Part shown: positions 39,556 through 51,400 of the stretch, piece after piece | Layout of the letters: the number at the start of each line of letters is the position of its first letter | Position numbering within the stretch: the stretch's first letter is position 1 | Origin: Trogon surrucura | Taxonomy: Eukaryota > Chordata > Aves > Trogoniformes > Trogonidae | Assembly (NCBI GenBank): GCA_020746105.1 | Contig: CM036632.1 | Span: forward strand, 5,394,001-5,458,000 | Reading direction: 5' to 3' | Length of the DNA stretch: 64,000 bases | The notes under the pieces: model-generated | Seen by the model: the letters and a program-made list of their open reading frames with translations, nothing else | The model's database searches: none | Told to the model about the DNA's origin: nothing | Made by a program: the position numbers and the translations under genes

Positions 39556-39612
39556 GCTCAGCTGTCTCAAGTTCTGGAAGAAGTGGGAAATCACAAGCAA
39601 AGAGCAGAGATG
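39556..39612 (+). CDS. MAD1L1: MAD1L1 small internal coding exon, 19 codons (about human residues 454-472)
   Basis: This 57-bp micro-sized exon, phase 0 at both ends, encodes AQLSQVLEEVGNHKQRAEM. The recalled human counterpart differs at only a few positions (Ala/Val, Leu/Val, Gly/Asn, Gln/His, Asp/Glu). It continues the coiled coil of the preceding exon, with hydrophobic residues at heptad spacing. Upstream lies an 11-T run (39536-39546) followed by gtcttgaag, so the acceptor is AAG rather than the preferred CAG or TAG. The donor, atg|gtaagt, is close to the ideal U1 consensus. A second AG with a better CAG context lies 6 nt inside the exon at 39560-39561; its use would remove Ala-Gln in frame. 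Skipping the exon would also keep the frame but delete 19 residues of the rod. Identification depends on its position and match between two other MAD1L1 exons, and is secure. Confidence 0.95.
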
Positions 39613-39983
39613 GTAAGTGTTCACCTTTTGGTTTTCTTTTAATTGTTTTCCAGAGCAGTAACTCAGGCAAGTTCAGTTCATGTAAACAGTGGATCAGTTC
39701 CAAATGTGCAGAACTGAGTAGCAAATAAGGATCGTCAAAGTTTATATTGTTATTGCTTATCTTGGCACTCTGTCTCCGTACTCACCTGGAACGAGTGCTG
39801 GATGAGATCTAGTGGTCCAGCTTCCTTTATTTGGCAATTTCCTTTCTCTTTGTTGGGAGTGCTAGATCAGAAGCAAGTATTTAATTTCATACTGAATTAA
39901 CTCCTTTCTTTGAGGGCCTTCGATTCAGTCTCAAGTATGCAAAGGACAAGCTGATGAGATACAACGGAACTACCACAAACTTG

Positions 39984-39999
39984 TTTTTTTTTTTTTTTT
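39984..39999. repeat. Poly-T run, 16 bp
   Basis: This is a mononucleotide tract about 370 bp downstream of the 57-bp exon, deep enough not to act as its splice signal. Confidence 0.9.
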
Positions 40000-42362
40000 A
40001 TCATATCTGTTAATTTTCTACTGGGTTTGACTACTTCATTGACAGTTCCCTCAAGGACCGAAAATAATAGAAACCACAAGATCAGGCAGTAGAGAAGTTT
40101 GTGTGTAGTTTCATGACTATTGTATGTGAGTCTTCATACTCAGAGATAAACAAGGTGTCAGCATTCAGCTGTTTCATGAACTAATGTTTTTGCTAATGGG
40201 CAAGTTGTGGGATTCTTGCACCTTTTTCTAGTCGTAAGAAAACCCTGAGCAGTATCCAGAATGTAGACACTGCTCATTCTGTAGATGTGCTTTACACTGG
40301 ATTAATTTTGTTACTGATGAAAAAATGGGCGTGCATCACTGGCTAGTAAGTAGGTGTTAAACCGAGTTCTGCTCTTAAAATGATAAACTACGGAGCCAAC
40401 ACTAGTGTTTCTAGACTTCTGCTTAACTCTACTAGGGCACTGAAGGGCAGAACCAGTGTGCCGCTGCTGTACTATTAATAGGCTGCCATACATCTGCTAG
40501 GTTCTGTTGTGTTTTTTTTTAATTTGTGCTCCTTGCTGTTTCAACATTAGATTTTCTCTAATGAGAGTGTTAATTGATTCCAGTTCTGGGGTGGTCTTAG
40601 ATTGTGCACAAACATTTTTGTGTGCTTAGCCGCTTTCTCTGGTGATGCAGGTCAGAACTGATATTTCCAAAGAAAACTGAATTAATCCTGTTTGCCATCT
40701 GATCTCATTACATGCTGCCTTGTTATAGTGTTAAATTCTATACAATCAATTTTGCATTGTGCTTGCTGGACGTATCAGAGGATAAATTTGCTGTTATGTT
40801 TTAAATGTTCTGATGTGTGGATGTTTGAAACATTTCCAAGTTTTTCTTTTTGGCTCATTAAGCCCGAGTTTTGAGTTTCTGGTTTGCCTTCAAAAGTTTG
40901 TCGTGTTAAGCAGTCTAGCAAAGAGCTGAGAAAACTGGAAGTTCCAGCGTTAAAGCGTTAATTGATGGTGTGCATGATCCATCAGCAGAGGATAAAGCAT
41001 CAGTCAGTGTTCAGTGCCTATTCCCAAGGGTTTCTCAGTGGAAAACTGCAGGTCTTGTGATCTTCCAGTAAAGCTTACATCAATCTCACGTGAACAGGCT
41101 GTATTCTGTACGACTTTAGACGATTGATTGCGGATTGTGAGGTGTGGGGTTTATTCAGCATTTTGAGTTTTGCTTGGTAAATAGAAGCAAATGCCTTCAT
41201 ACAGAGGAGGAGAGATTGTTTTTTCTCTTTTTTCCCTTTCAAGGAGAAACGTGACAGTATAGTTCCATGTTTTCATTGGTGGTATGTGGTTTTCCTCAAC
41301 TCCAGGTGAAATCGCCCTGGTAGAGCAAGATGTGTCACTTCTTGTCTTCTCCAGTGTCAGTGGTGGGAGAGGTCTGTCCCCTTGGAATGGGGCCCTTCTG
41401 TCACCTGCCTGCCCAAGGGCTCCAGCACTTGTACCATCAGCCCATTCCTCCCAGTCATCCAACAAATTGTTCTTCACAGACCTGCGTTCTTTTTTTCCTC
41501 CCCCTTCTCCAGATGAGGGTCTCACCTGGATGACCTCATTTTCAGACTCCCTCACAGCTGACACTTCAGCATTTGTTTCCCTGATTTGAGTTCCTGGCGT
41601 CCTTTTCATCCCTATCCCCCTTTCTCACCCGTGATCCAGAGCTTGTTCCTTTGCTGTTAAGCCTCCCCGGCTGGGGGAGATGCAGAAGGGCTCGTCCTTC
41701 TCCGGGTGCTGACAGATGGGGGTGTTGCTTTTCATCAGCCCTTCTGTAAACAGGCTTCTGGCCCTAAGTGAAATGGAACAAACACCTGCCAGGTGCTAGC
41801 ACACAGTCTGGTGGGTCTTAGAACTGCTTCTGCAATAAACCTCTGTGGAGGTGACATCTCTGCTGCCACCGTGAAGAGCGCGAATGGCTTTGTCACCCCC
41901 CCAGAGCCCTGGGAACGAAGTGATGTGCTCTGGGGCTGATGAACTACCCGGTAGGATCTCACTGGGGAGCTTCATGGGTTTTCTTGTACGTGATGGGGAA
42001 CGTCTTAGATGTCCTCCTAAATAATTTGTTCTCTATGTAGCAATATTTAAAAGTAAAATACTCGTGGGATAAATCTGATGGGAAGGTGGCCTCAATAAGG
42101 CAGTGTCTGCGTGCGCTGTGTCCTTCGGAGGAGAGGGCCCTTGTTCAGGGGATTGTGTCCCCGGGGACGGTACGAGGTGAAGGATCGTGTTTGCTGCACG
42201 GAGCACTGAGCTGCACCAGGGCACAAGGTCTTGCTGGAGGAGAGTGGGATGGACTTGCTGCACTAACTGCCACGGAGTCCTCCAGTGCTCACTGCAGTGA
42301 GTTTACTACTGGCAGAGCAAAAAAAAAAATAAAAAGGAAGAAGAAATTTAAACATCTTCAGC

Positions 42363-42538
42363 TAATTGCAGTTGACAAGACAAAGGCAGTTTGACTTTCC
42401 AGTATTAATTAGCAAACCCATACTAATTAGCTTGTATAAGCACAATTCATGCTTCTTTCCCTAAATGCAATTAATATTGCAACTGAAGACATCTCTGGGC
42501 TGTGCCGCTGTATCATTAACATACTTTGCCCTAATTAG
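42363..42538. promoter_or_regulatory. Candidate intronic enhancer: cluster of homeodomain-type TAATTAG sites
   Basis: TAATTAG occurs exactly at 42406-42412, 42424-42430 and 42532-42538, with TAATTG at 42363 and an ATGCAATTAAT (POU/homeodomain-like) site at 42465-42475. The TAATTA core is palindromic, so it reads on both strands. Such clustering is typical of developmental enhancers bound by LHX, PRRX or NKX-type factors, but AT-rich sequence produces these words by chance as well. This is seen sequence plus inference; there is no conservation data. Confidence 0.3.
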
Positions 42539-44834
42539 ACACGGCCAGTAGTGGCTGGAGAAATGAGTTTGTGATTACAACCAGAAAAAACCCTCTAATA
42601 TTTTATATCCTTCAGGGAACTTGAACCTAGAATTTATTTTGTGATTTAAGAAAAAATACCCTTATCATTGTGCTTTGTAATTATAACAATGAAACTTTGA
42701 TTTTTCTCTCCCTCTAACCCTTCACTTATTTGTTTTTCTTTATTCACAGTTTAAGTGTGTAAGGGAACAGCTCTTGCCCCCTCTCCTGAGAGATGATCCT
42801 TAACAGAGTCACTGCTCTGATAGAGCTTGGATGACTTAATTGTCCCACAGATCTGTGGGTTTTATTTTTCTTTTATTTGCTAAAAGAGTGGGTTTTGTTG
42901 TGATTTTTTTTTTGGTGCCCAAGCACACTTCTTTCCCGTAGTTTTTTTTTGTGCATATGTATGTGTTCTTTTCTGACAATTCTATCAGCACTAGAAGTTT
43001 TCTTGATGGAGGCTGGTACTCCAATATATTTATCTCCAGGATGTGCCAGGAGACTACTCACAGAGTTCACACGTAAGACTCCCCGTTTCTTCTTATTTCT
43101 TACAGTACGTTGGTGTAATGCTCTGCTGGCATAAAGCTGAGAGCTCGCTTCCCTCACACCAAAATATTATTTGTGGAAAATGCTTTCTTGTTTGTTATAT
43201 TGTTTTTCTTTCTCTCCCTGAGGAAGGGAAGCAGTCGATGTGTTAGTTTTTCTAATTTTCATTTGCCTTTTTCATATCCCTTTATAGGCAGGAGAAATTG
43301 TTTGGCTCAAGCTTGCCGTCCAAGCAACAGCTGTGATCCCTGATCTCACGCTTTCTTTTAGTCTGTACAGGGGCCATTCATGTCAAGATTTTTTCTCTCC
43401 CATCATTAATCCTTGAGGGAAGTCAGCCTGGTATTAAAAAAGTATCACCTGTGTTTTCATTGCCCTGAGGTGCTCTGGGTATCTTTTGGCTTTCATCTTC
43501 AAAAGACAGCTTGGCCCATGTGGGCTCTGAAATCTATAGGCTGCTCATTGGAACAAATTATATTTCATCCTCCAGCAGATTAAAAAGGATGGATGTAAGA
43601 ATCAGAAGAATTGCTTAGCAGGGTGGGAGGTAAAGAAGATTTGAAGTCCAAGAATGTAGCTGTCACAAATGAATGGTATAAATTGAGTGTACTTACAGAA
43701 GAAATAAAGACACCTTAAAATGAAAATAACAAATTCCCCTTGCACTTGAGTAAAAGTGTTTGTTACCCCTCTGCAAAGAACAGGAGACCTTTCTTTAAGT
43801 GCAGTGGGTCAGGAATAGTTAAGGAGCCAAATCATGTGTTCAGCCTGATGCAACCATAATGTTTAGGATTAACTTAAATGTCAGTGACAACCTACACTGA
43901 TGTTTATCAGGGGAAATAATGACAGAAAAGAGAATACGTGAAAGAAATAAACTTGGAGAACACTGTGTGTGGTGTTGCTGGGAACTAGCTATTAACTGGA
44001 AGGCGACGTGGAAAAATCACAAGGAGTTTGGGAAAATCGCGACGGGCGTCAAGACATGAACAATGAGAGACCCACGCGGTTCAGAAACCATCTGCGTTGT
44101 TAGTGAAAGGCTGTACTTTGCAGTGGTTGCATCAGACCTCCAGACATTTAAGAACTGTAACTTTTGATACTTCAGAGAAATATCTGGCAAGGATAAAAAT
44201 TCTGGTACATTTTGTGTTACAGGTGATAACAATGATAATATGAAAGACGTGAACTTTAGTATAGAAAGACCTGCCCTGGATAAGTTACCAAGATAGCTCG
44301 TCTAATTTTTGTTTAAGAGTTGTTAAACATAAAGCAAGAAATACAACAGACCAAGTTATAAGAACAAAAGTGGTGTTCTTTAGTGGAAATGTAAATTCTC
44401 TGTATTACCTACAATGGGATGGCAGTTAGACGTGGAATTAGAGTAGTGAACCATGGTAGTTATAAATAAAAACAAAGCTTTGCTGAAATATGTATAGAAC
44501 CAACAGGTTGGGAGGGGAAAGGAGACGACCGACCTGTGCAGGAAGTCTCCATCTGTCCGAAGTGTATTTCATCATTTCTGAGCTGATTTGGAAAGGCGAC
44601 AGCAAATCTCCATGGCATTTGACAGATTTTATCCTAACCCCTTATGTGAGATGAGCAAAGCCAAGACAGATGAGTAGCGTGTCAGCCAGCCGAGCAGCAG
44701 CACGAACACGGCAATAGTTTTAGTAAGGCAATTTTGGGGAAATATCCAGTTCTCAAATCAGATTGGAAAACATGAGTCTGGTAATAAAGAGAAAGCAAAA
44801 AAAAGCTGATCCAGAATGAAAAGATAGAGTAACG

Positions 44835-45490
44835 GAAGAATGAAAGGGGACTTTCAGATCATAAAGTCCAGTCCTTTGGTAACGGAGGCAATTGCAGCAT
44901 ATATCTCAGTTCATAAATTTATCAAGCTTGTCTTCAAACTGCTTTGGTTGGTTGTAGCATTACTGTTGCTGAAAGACAGCTCTCATAGCTGAAATGGCCC
45001 CAATTCCAACTGAAAATACATGTGCAGTTAATACCCTTTTTTTTTTTCTTGTGCTAATGTTGTCCTTAAAGTACAATGACTCTTCTTCCTCCCTCATATT
45101 TATGCTGTGACGTATTTATAGAGAATAATTGTTCTCCCTCAGTGTTTCATTTGTCTAGGTTAAACAAATCAAGCTCTTGCAGCTTTCTTTAAATCTCTTC
45201 CCATTTTTCTGTGTCTCCTTTGACGATGAATAACTATAGAGTGGTCACATTATTCCGGGTGATGTTCCAGCAGTAGCTGGAGTATCTTCTACAGGAGCGT
45301 GTAGTACAGGCAGGTGCCTCCCTGTCCTGGATATTGCTCAGTTCTTCCAGTTCAGAATCACATTACCCAGTTCCACTGCCACATGGCACTGATGTTCATC
45401 CTGTAATTGGTTAATGCACCCAGCTCTTCGTCCTCCTCTCTGGGTTCTGACTGATGAAGACTTAGTTTGTAGGAGAGGTGCTGCCTGTTG
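44835..45490 (-). repeat. Old, degraded CR1-like LINE, minus strand
   Basis: The + strand shows the reverse-complement CR1 landmarks in the right order: ctttcagatcataaagtcca near 44850 (3' end), gagaataattgttctccctc near 45120, gtctaggttaaacaaatcaa near 45155, a decayed 'mixed/subordinate' block near 45260-45310, and a gttcatcctgtaattgg block near 45395. It is much more diverged than the pair near 37.5 kb, so it belongs to an older subfamily. The 5' limit is uncertain. An open antisense frame at 45539-45853 lies just beyond it and was not recognised as CR1 protein. Confidence 0.62.
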
Positions 45491-48400
45491 TGGGACTCGC
45501 ACAATTACATTTCAGTTCTGTTCCTGTTCCTTCAGATTTCAGCAAGCTTCTAGGATCTGTCTGTGCTCCTCCATGATAAAGCCTCCCTGCTTTGTGCTAT
45601 TAGGAATTGAGTTTGACACAAGGTCTTCAGTGAATTTTGTTTTAAATATACTTTCATGATCAATGTCTGAGACATCTTTTTCGCTATCAGGTGGTTTTGT
45701 TTCAGCAGAGCCTTTTGTTGCTTGCTCGTTCTGTATATACTTAACAGTGTTTGTATTATTCTTCCCTTTATCCTGTGGTCCTGTTGATTTAGAAATGTGA
45801 TTTGGTGAAAGGAGGGGCATGAGTGTGCAGGAGTCATCAATGCCCTGTTTCAACTTTTCTCCCTGTGTCTTTACTGTAGAGCTTTGATTCTCCGGATGGA
45901 GTCAACCCTAGAATGGAGGGTTGGGAATACTCAGTTGCTCCTATCTTCTTCCTAGCTGAGAACTGTCTTTCAGTGCTTGCTGTAAACAAGTACATTAAAT
46001 TAGTCCTTGCTGCTCCCCACAGTGTAGGAATATAGTGAGACAGGATTTTTATTTATTTTTTTTCCCCTCTCTTAACATAGGGTGTGATGAACAGCCTTGG
46101 TTAGCTGTGTTGCATCTGCCACATGCTCCCTCTTGGACGATTCGCATTCAACACAGAAAACCGTGGCAACGTCAGAAACATCTACCGCGTGTGACTGTGG
46201 GCAAAGCAGAGTGTGGTGGAAGCTTTGGGGTCTTGGTAGATGAGTGCTGACAAACTGCCTGCGGACCAGAGTGATTGGTCTATTACAGTTCTGCATGTTA
46301 ATATCTCAGTGCTATTTTAATTAGGTTAGAGGAAGAGACTTAGTCAGTTCTTGTGGTTTATCTCTGTTTTAAAAATCTAGCCAGGCACATGGGATCAAAT
46401 AGTACATTCCCTTCAAATTAAAAAGAAATAAGCAGTCTGTTTAAAAGTCCCATTACACAAATGAACCTGCTGTTGGATCCATTAACGTGGAAGTTTTATG
46501 GAACCTCAACAGCACTGTTGGGTTTCAGCAGGACTGCTTTCATTTTCTCATCGAAGGTGATAACAGCTGAGATGGGGTTAGGACTTTGGGAAGGAAGAAG
46601 TGTAGCTGCTTAACGCGGAGAGCTGCCTCACTGCTCTGCCTCCCCTTGGGCTCCCCCTGGAAAAGGTACCGCTGGATTGCGGGAAAACAGTCTGACCCGC
46701 ACCGGAACAGCGGTTCCAACTCAGATGGGATGTACGGACGATGATGTAATTGTCAGCCCATCGTTTGGAGCATCCTCCATGCTACAGGTGTACCCATAAA
46801 ACCCGAGCTTACTGACAAACGCAACAGGTTTGGTAAAAAGGATGATAGCGACTGCTCCGGTTTTCGACTTGGAAATAGGCTGAGAGTTGATAGTGTGCTC
46901 TCACCTTTGCTGTGCAGGATTATAACTGAAACAAGGACGTGGAAGGGAGAGAGGGGTAGGACTTTTTTTTCCTTCAGTTATCGAGCAGAGGAGAGGGGTG
47001 GATCATTTTCCTGTGCAGAGGACACTGCTGTGCTGCAGTGAGAGTGGTCCTGCTGTCAGCGTTTGCTGTTGTCACTGTAAAATCTGAATTACTCAGTAAA
47101 ATAAAATGAGTGGGACAGGGATATTTTCAGCGGCCTTATTATAGTAGCCACAGCCTTGAGGTACAAACAGCATGATTAATATGCTTGCAAGTATTGTGGT
47201 TTTCCGGGCTACATCCCCCCTCACAGAGTCTGTAAGAAGTTTACGGGCTACCTCAGGCTGACGTAGTTCGATTTAGTTGAACTAAGATTTCCTGGAGGGT
47301 ACAGGGGCTCTCTGCTACGTTCAGCACTTCGAGAGGTAGGAAAACCAGGTGAGAGGTCCAGGATACCTCTAAGGTTCAGGAAGTTCTGCTTCTTTTATCT
47401 GCCATGCCTAAAAGGCAGCTTGAAGAAGCTGTAGAAGGAACATGTGCTTCCAGTGTGATGTCCAGAGAGGGAAAGGAAGACTTGATCTGTTAAAAAGTCA
47501 TGTCAGGATGGGATAAACTAATCATTAATCTCCAACTTGCTTGTACCAAGGATGGAGAGCAGTCTCCTCCTACTTTCACAATGCTGGCAAGTTGCACCTG
47601 CGTTAGAAGAGGACCGTCCTGAGAGATCTGATCCAAGAAGGGCAATTCTGTAGGCACAGTTTATCCTGAACATGAGGAAGGATCTCTCACCCTTGGGTCT
47701 AGAGGGACATTGAGGGCATGTTCAGTGGACATGCCTGCAGATCAAAGGTTGCTGGATACATTTTCTGCTTGCCCAGGGCTGTCTTTGTGTGTACGAAAAA
47801 GGGAGATTAAGGCTTAAAAAACATGAAGTTTCGAGACTGTCTTAGTCCTTGCACTGACAGCCTAATCAGCTTGCTACGTTATTTGTTTTGCTTTTGATCT
47901 TTTTGTGTCTCAGTGCCCTTAGAAGAGCTTGTTCCCAGTATTTTTTGCCTTTGGCTGATAGATGCTGGGGGTAGGTAGTAGTGGTGGCAGGCTGGGGTCT
48001 CTCTGAGCCGTTCTGTCAGGGTGGTGGAGTCCTCCAGCAGGAGCTGTAAAACCTAATTTATCCACAGAGACAAGAAGATCATAGCGCAGAATTTTTCCTA
48101 TGACCTCTTGGTAAATAATGAATGGCAGTGCCCTGCCGCTTTGGAATCGCTTAATTGAGGCTGACAACTCTTTGTTGTATTACAGGATCTAGCTTGTCAG
48201 GAGAATTTTAACTTATTTATGAATATTTCATTAACCTCTAAAGACGGGCTGTATAGAATCGAGCTCCTGCCAGGCCCTGTCCTGTTGATGCTGTATTTGG
48301 TGCTAATGCCATCCATGGAACATCTATTACATCTTCCCTCCCCTCCGAGCTGGACTTTGGAGTTTATTGTAGGTGGCAGCAAGAACATGTTCAGCAAAGG

Positions 48401-51400
48401 TTAAAATGCCAGGTTTCTGCTTTGGCACCAGAATGGAACATATGGTATTTCAGAGGGAATGGTTTTTTGCTTTTCGTTGTGTGACTGCTTGCTGGCAACT
48501 AAAGGGGACCACAGGCATCATCCTGAGAGACTAGAATGGGCAGAGCAGTCTTGGCAGGGCCCTGTAACCTTTGCTTTTTGGCATGAGGAGAGAGATTTCT
48601 CACTTCTTATGCATTAAAAGCCCACTGCTTCTTATTGCAGGAGGGCCTCAGGATGGGTCATTTAACTAGAAAACTTTAAATCTGCACTTCTGTTTTCTGG
48701 AGAAGGGTTTGGGAAACGAGACTCCTTCAAGCACCTGCCACCTCCTTGAAGGCATCTGGGAGGCTCTGTCGAGGGGGCTACTGCTTTCCGATACCTGTAT
48801 CCCTTGCCCCATCCCCATATTTCCCATCTCTGGGAGTTCAGAAGACACCCTGAGCACCCTGCTCACCCTCCCTCTCCCTGCCGAGACATGCCAGAAAACA
48901 GTGCTCCCAGCAGTAGTGAACTGCAAAATTGAGCTGGAGATGCAGCGCAAGCGAGAGAGCTCTTCGTAAAGCACGTTGAAGTATAGGCTGTGGGTTGGTC
49001 CATGTGAGTTGGAGCAAGAGGATTAAGGTCAGTTTGTCACGTCTGGCACTCAGTTGAAGGCTCCTTTGCTCTCTTATACAGCGTTAAGCCCAGATTGATT
49101 CCACTGTATTTATGTAGGAGATGAAGGAACAAAAATGGATATTAGATTCCTCTTTCCTGTCCCCTTTTATCTTCCTAGGTGGTCGGTAAAATGCATAGAT
49201 TCTTCTCTGACTGTTTATTATGTGATGATTTTTCAACACGAAAACTGATGGGAGGTGTGTGTGAGGTGGGATTACAAGCTACCATTTAATGAGAATTGTT
49301 GGCTGAATGCTCCAGAAACTCCTCCAGGGTATATTTTCAGGAAACAAACTTTATTCAAACTTCATACAGAGGAGGTGTGACATCTTTGCAAATTTATTTG
49401 TTGCTTTGCCTGTGAATTACAGCTGCTAGAAGACTTGCTTCTGGCAAAAGTGCCTACAGCTGCGGGAAAGAAGTGACCTGTGCGATGCTCTTCTTGAGAG
49501 CAGACGACGCCATTGCACCAGCGCCGAGGTTGCGGCACGTTCGGTCCGACACCTTGACAGGTTCCCTAAGGAGACTGTTACTCTGTGTGTGTTGCTGTTC
49601 TAACCAGGAGTAACGGGTAGGAGGTGTCAGACGTTTAAGGCTAATTACTCTGGAGTTTCCTTCTCTCGGTGGACACCAGCTGTTTCTCTCTCCCTGATGG
49701 GAGGAGCGTTCAGTAGTAATTAAAGGAAACAGTCATCTACATGCTGGTGGAAGTGGTGGAGCGAGGCTGATAACAGCAGAGAGGCTCTGAGCTGAATAAA
49801 CATGAAAATGAGGTGCTGCTTCTTCAAAATGAACTGTTAGAACAAAGAGAGAAGTTTTGGATGTGGAGCTGTCAGGGATTGTTGTGCCCAGGTGATGGTG
49901 GTCTCAGCAGCACCAGGGAGCGTGGACAGGACAGGGCTGCAGCAAGGCAGAGAGGAAGAAATTCCTTGTCTGTTCCTTCCTCTGGAGAGAAGGTTGAAAT
50001 ATGTAATTATACTTGAATAAACCACAGGTTTAAATTAACGTCTCCAGTTCCTTTCCTTGGTGGGTGTCTTGCACAAGGTGTTTAGTCTTCTTCCCTGTGA
50101 GCTTTCCAGTTTTGTTAATCTTGAGCTCTGAGCCGGCTTCTGTCCTGCTGAAATGTCCAGTAGTGCTTATTTCCAAACTGTCACACCTTGTACCCATTCC
50201 AGAGCACCAGAGAGAAATAAATACAGCATAAAGTGGGGAACAAAGCTCGAGACAAAACTGCCAAAACCATCCTGAGTGGGTACCGTGTGATGACTGGTGT
50301 TGCACATTACTTGCTGTTGACAAGGGGTCTGTGCTGGTGACCAGAGCAGTTGCTCTCAGCCATGCTGTAGCATCAGCAGCGCCTCTTGTCCTTCAAAGAG
50401 AAGGACAGGCTTCTTCCAGAGCCAGCAAAGGGTTTTGTGTGTATCTCCTGTGAAAAAGGGCCCGAAGCGTTAGACTGAATGGGTCAGTGGGAGCGTTCAG
50501 GCTGTTCAAAGCTGCAGGGTTTTGCACACCCTTCTGCACCTCCAGTTGGGATACCAAGACTTGGTCCTCAGTGTGACGATATCAGCACTGTCACATTATC
50601 CCCTTTTCAAGTAACAGCCCTATTTGCTGTAGATTAAAAAGCAAGAGGAAAAGAAATATTTTCCGATTTTTTTTCCTCTTACGTATTCCAGCCAGGTGTA
50701 CTTGCAGTGGATCATCTGAATACAAGTTAAGCACTTCCAGTTAGACATCATCACTAATCAACAATGAACTGCTGTTGCGTGGAGCACCTGTGGGTGCAGG
50801 GCTCTGCAGCTCTGCTGGGGCAAGGTGCAGAAATGAACAACAAGGGAGAGGAAAGCAGGAGCGGGAGGCTGAGTCCTGGGGCAAAGGTGTGTTGTAGGTG
50901 TTTGGGGAAGAGCTCGTTGGATGGGCTGTGCGGGAGAAGGCTGAGGGTTCGCAGGGTGTGAGGTGGTGATGCTTCTTTTTTCGCACAGTTGCAGCTGGGC
51001 TCGCAGATCAGGCTCGTGGTTGATGCTGCCCATACAGGATTTTGGGACCCCTGTGGTATTGGCCTTACTTTGTGGAACAGAAACTATATCCTATACCATT
51101 GTGAATACATACAGAAACCTTAGGATAACTAGTTTAAATAGTGTCTGAGGGTCTGTGCTCTTGAGCTGCTGGCAGCAGAGCTGTGTTCCTTTGCAGTGGG
51201 GATGGATTTGGCTCGCTGAGCTTCTCTGGAGTTTCACCAAGCTGCGCTGGTGCAGCACAATGTGGAGGGGAGGTGTCTGAAGACAAGCTGTGGTCTGCTT
51301 GCAGATTGGGAATCAGAGGGGAGAGGGGTGAAAGCTCGTTAGGGCTCCCTTGGGGTAGATGAATTAGTTAATGACTATGCTGTGCTTTGAAAATGCAAAT

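Noticed and set aside
41151-41609. Open frame of 152 codons on the minus strand with an overlapping + strand frame
   Set aside because: Both strands are open only because the region is relatively GC-rich. There is no recognisable domain and no codon bias.
42721-42803. Strong acceptor-like site (tttctttattcacag) followed by 17 open codons
   Set aside because: The open frame is very short, no good donor or poly-A signal follows, and lone strong acceptors are common in long introns.
43081-43246. Acceptor-like cttatttcttacag followed by about 46 open codons
   Set aside because: There is no suitable donor before the stop and the translation has no recognisable character. Treated as a pseudo-exon.
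45539-45902. About 120-codon open frame on the minus strand beside the old CR1
   Set aside because: It reads hydrophilic and protein-like, but does not resemble CR1 ORF1 or ORF2 or any family I know. No splice sites or Kozak-placed ATG define it, and the length is within chance.
47640-47760. Possible CR1 fragment (cctgaacatgaggaaggatc)
   Set aside because: It resembles the 'aacatgaggaagaa' CR1 phrase, but the expected downstream blocks are missing.
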